Shown here in pieces: positions 12,774-13,568 of a stretch of DNA of 13,568 nt. Below the pieces are notes generated by a model. It made no database searches and was not told the DNA's origin. It worked only from the letters and a program-made list of their open reading frames with translations. A program made the translations under genes and the position numbers. How positions within the stretch are numbered: the stretch's first letter is position 1; the number at the start of each line of letters is the position of its first letter. The DNA is from an uncultured bacterium (GTDB lineage Bacteria > Patescibacteriota > Microgenomatia > UBA1400 > PJMF01): positions 1 through 13,568 of the forward strand of contig CAJBWJ010000086.1 in assembly GCA_903959355.1 (NCBI GenBank). The letters are read 5' to 3'.

Positions 12774-13568
12774 TTAATTCTTCCTTTTTTTTCTGCAGCT
12801 AAATGATGGCCAGCTAATTTCAATTTATTTTGAAATACTCTTATAACTTGTTGTCTGGCGTGTTCTTCTTCTCCATAAACTACTATAATTGGATAAACAT
12901 CACTACTTCCAAGTAGACTTATGCAATGTGCTTTATCTGCTCTTCCCTCTGCAACTCTAATTTTTTGCTTAGCTGGACTTTCAGTATCCCTCTTTTTAAG
13001 AGATTCAACGCTAAAATCATCTTCATCAGGCATTACAACTATGGTTACAGCTTCTGGAAGTAAAAAATCAACCTCTGTAGTTATCCTACTAGGAGGTGCT
13101 TCAATAACAAGTTTTTTATCTTGAGATAGCAGATAGCAGAGTCTATTTATTGAATAACCATATAAATTACCATAAGAACTAACTGCTAGAGCTAACTTTC
13201 CAGTTCCTTCTAAAACCATAAATTCTCCCACACTAACTTCTTCGCATCCATATTCAGCCTCACCAGGTCTCAAGTCTCTAGTGGTTATAAAAGGAGGTTC
13301 TTCAAACTGATATTCCTCTTTTAATAATTTAATAATGCTTCCTTTTCCAACTCCAGATTGACCAGTGACAATGACAATCTTATCACTTTTTTTTGTATTA
13401 ATTCAATCTTTTTTCTAAGTTCTTTCTCGATTGACTTATAAGCATCCTCGATAGACGCTTCGATCATTCTTTCCATAAAATCTGTAGTTTTTACAACTTT
13501 TAGAATCTCCAAAATACTATTTTCTTCTATATTTATTTTTTCAAGTTCTTTTAATAAATTTGTGATCA
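12770..13568 (-). CDS. Guanylate-kinase-like P-loop protein, split by a -1 frame change at an A8 run; 5' partial
   Basis: The kinase half reads, in the frame ending at 12770, KIVIVTGQSGVGKGS (P-loop GQSGVGKGS), TTRDLRPGEAEYG (like the TTRxxRPGE-G of guanylate kinase), YGNLYGYSINRL (like YGN-YGT), then a hydrophobic IEAPP and a C-terminal helix. Before the P-loop this frame has stops at TGA 13405-13403 and TAG 13417-13415, and no ATG, GTG or TTG start follows them. The neighbouring frame is open from the window edge to 13387 and encodes a charged helical stretch ending ELRKKIELIQKK. A -1 shift inside A8 (minus-strand 13394-13387) joins QKK to SDKIVIVTG seamlessly. So this is either a frameshift-expressed gene, a homopolymer sequencing error, or a fresh pseudogene. 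The helical N-terminal extension of at least 60 residues is unusual for gmk. Nucleotide kinase activity is inferred. Confidence 0.65.
13387..13394 (-). other. A8 slippery run at the frame junction
   Basis: On the minus strand the zero frame reads CAA AAA AAA GTG, containing the heptamer A-AAA-AAA expected of a -1 slip site. A -1 move yields AGT GAT AAG and enters the guanylate-kinase frame. A8 runs also invite RNA-polymerase slippage and sequencing miscounts; a ninth A would restore one frame. Confidence 0.6.

Noticed and set aside
12921..13124. Open frame on the + strand opposite the guanylate-kinase-like gene
   Set aside because: Ser-rich, low-complexity antisense translation without recognisable family features; the minus-strand frame carries the kinase motifs.
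13321..13512. Separate 63-aa gene starting at a TTG on the minus strand
   Set aside because: The frame is open upstream to the window edge and its C-terminal part after the A8 run overlaps the P-loop region; it is better read as the N-terminal part of the guanylate-kinase-like protein.
1..13568. Alternative genetic code with TGA as glycine
   Set aside because: All complete genes read full length without any in-frame TGA, and glycine uses GGN codons throughout.

Overview
AT-rich bacterial DNA (by eye about one third G+C) with very tightly packed small genes, standard stop codons, and a gene style (Thr-type sulfatase fold, TylF-like methyltransferase, free-standing ATP-grasp, tiny conserved membrane protein, DedA) that suggests a small-genome lineage such as Candidatus Patescibacteria (CPR). 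That assignment is inference from style, because no rRNA or phylogenetic marker lies in the window. No tRNA, rRNA, CRISPR array, insertion sequence or phage gene was seen, and no stretch over 300 bases lacks a gene.

Layout: (1) 1-2242, + strand: a 5'-truncated membrane-anchored alkaline-phosphatase/sulfatase-fold enzyme and a TylF-like methyltransferase, probably surface or glycan related. (2) 2243-3963: a structured leader, a small hemerythrin-like helical protein, then a divergent pair (small glycine-rich membrane protein on the minus strand; DedA plus a 93-aa unknown on the plus strand). (3) 3960-6000, minus strand: an ATP-grasp ligase-like protein and a bestrophin/DUF4239-like membrane protein. 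(4) 6054-9563, + strand: a P2-type cation ATPase with a PEEFP motif, followed after 3 nt by a C39-like (papain-fold) cysteine-peptidase-like protein. (5) 9570-12773, + strand: a compact copper-resistance operon with its own CsoR operator, csoR, a two-repeat DUF305 protein and the Cu(I) ATPase copA. (6) 12770-13568, minus strand: a guanylate-kinase-like P-loop protein split by a -1 frame change exactly at an A8 run, running off the window end.

The copper operon is the clearest functional unit. CsoR has the C-H-C copper site and should sit on the CCCCC/GGGGG palindrome at the predicted transcription start. Cu(I) would release it, allowing expression of the DUF305 protein (His-rich, membrane anchored) and of CopA, which exports Cu(I).

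Three window-wide patterns stand out. Several genes have a -10 hexamer ending only 6-7 nt before the start codon, implying leaderless mRNAs, whereas the two downstream copper genes have Shine-Dalgarno sequences. Both convergent gene pairs share their stop codons in a 4-bp overlap (TTAA, TTAG). None of the 14 visible gene ends uses TGA. The most unusual single locus is the possible frameshift-dependent guanylate kinase at the right edge.
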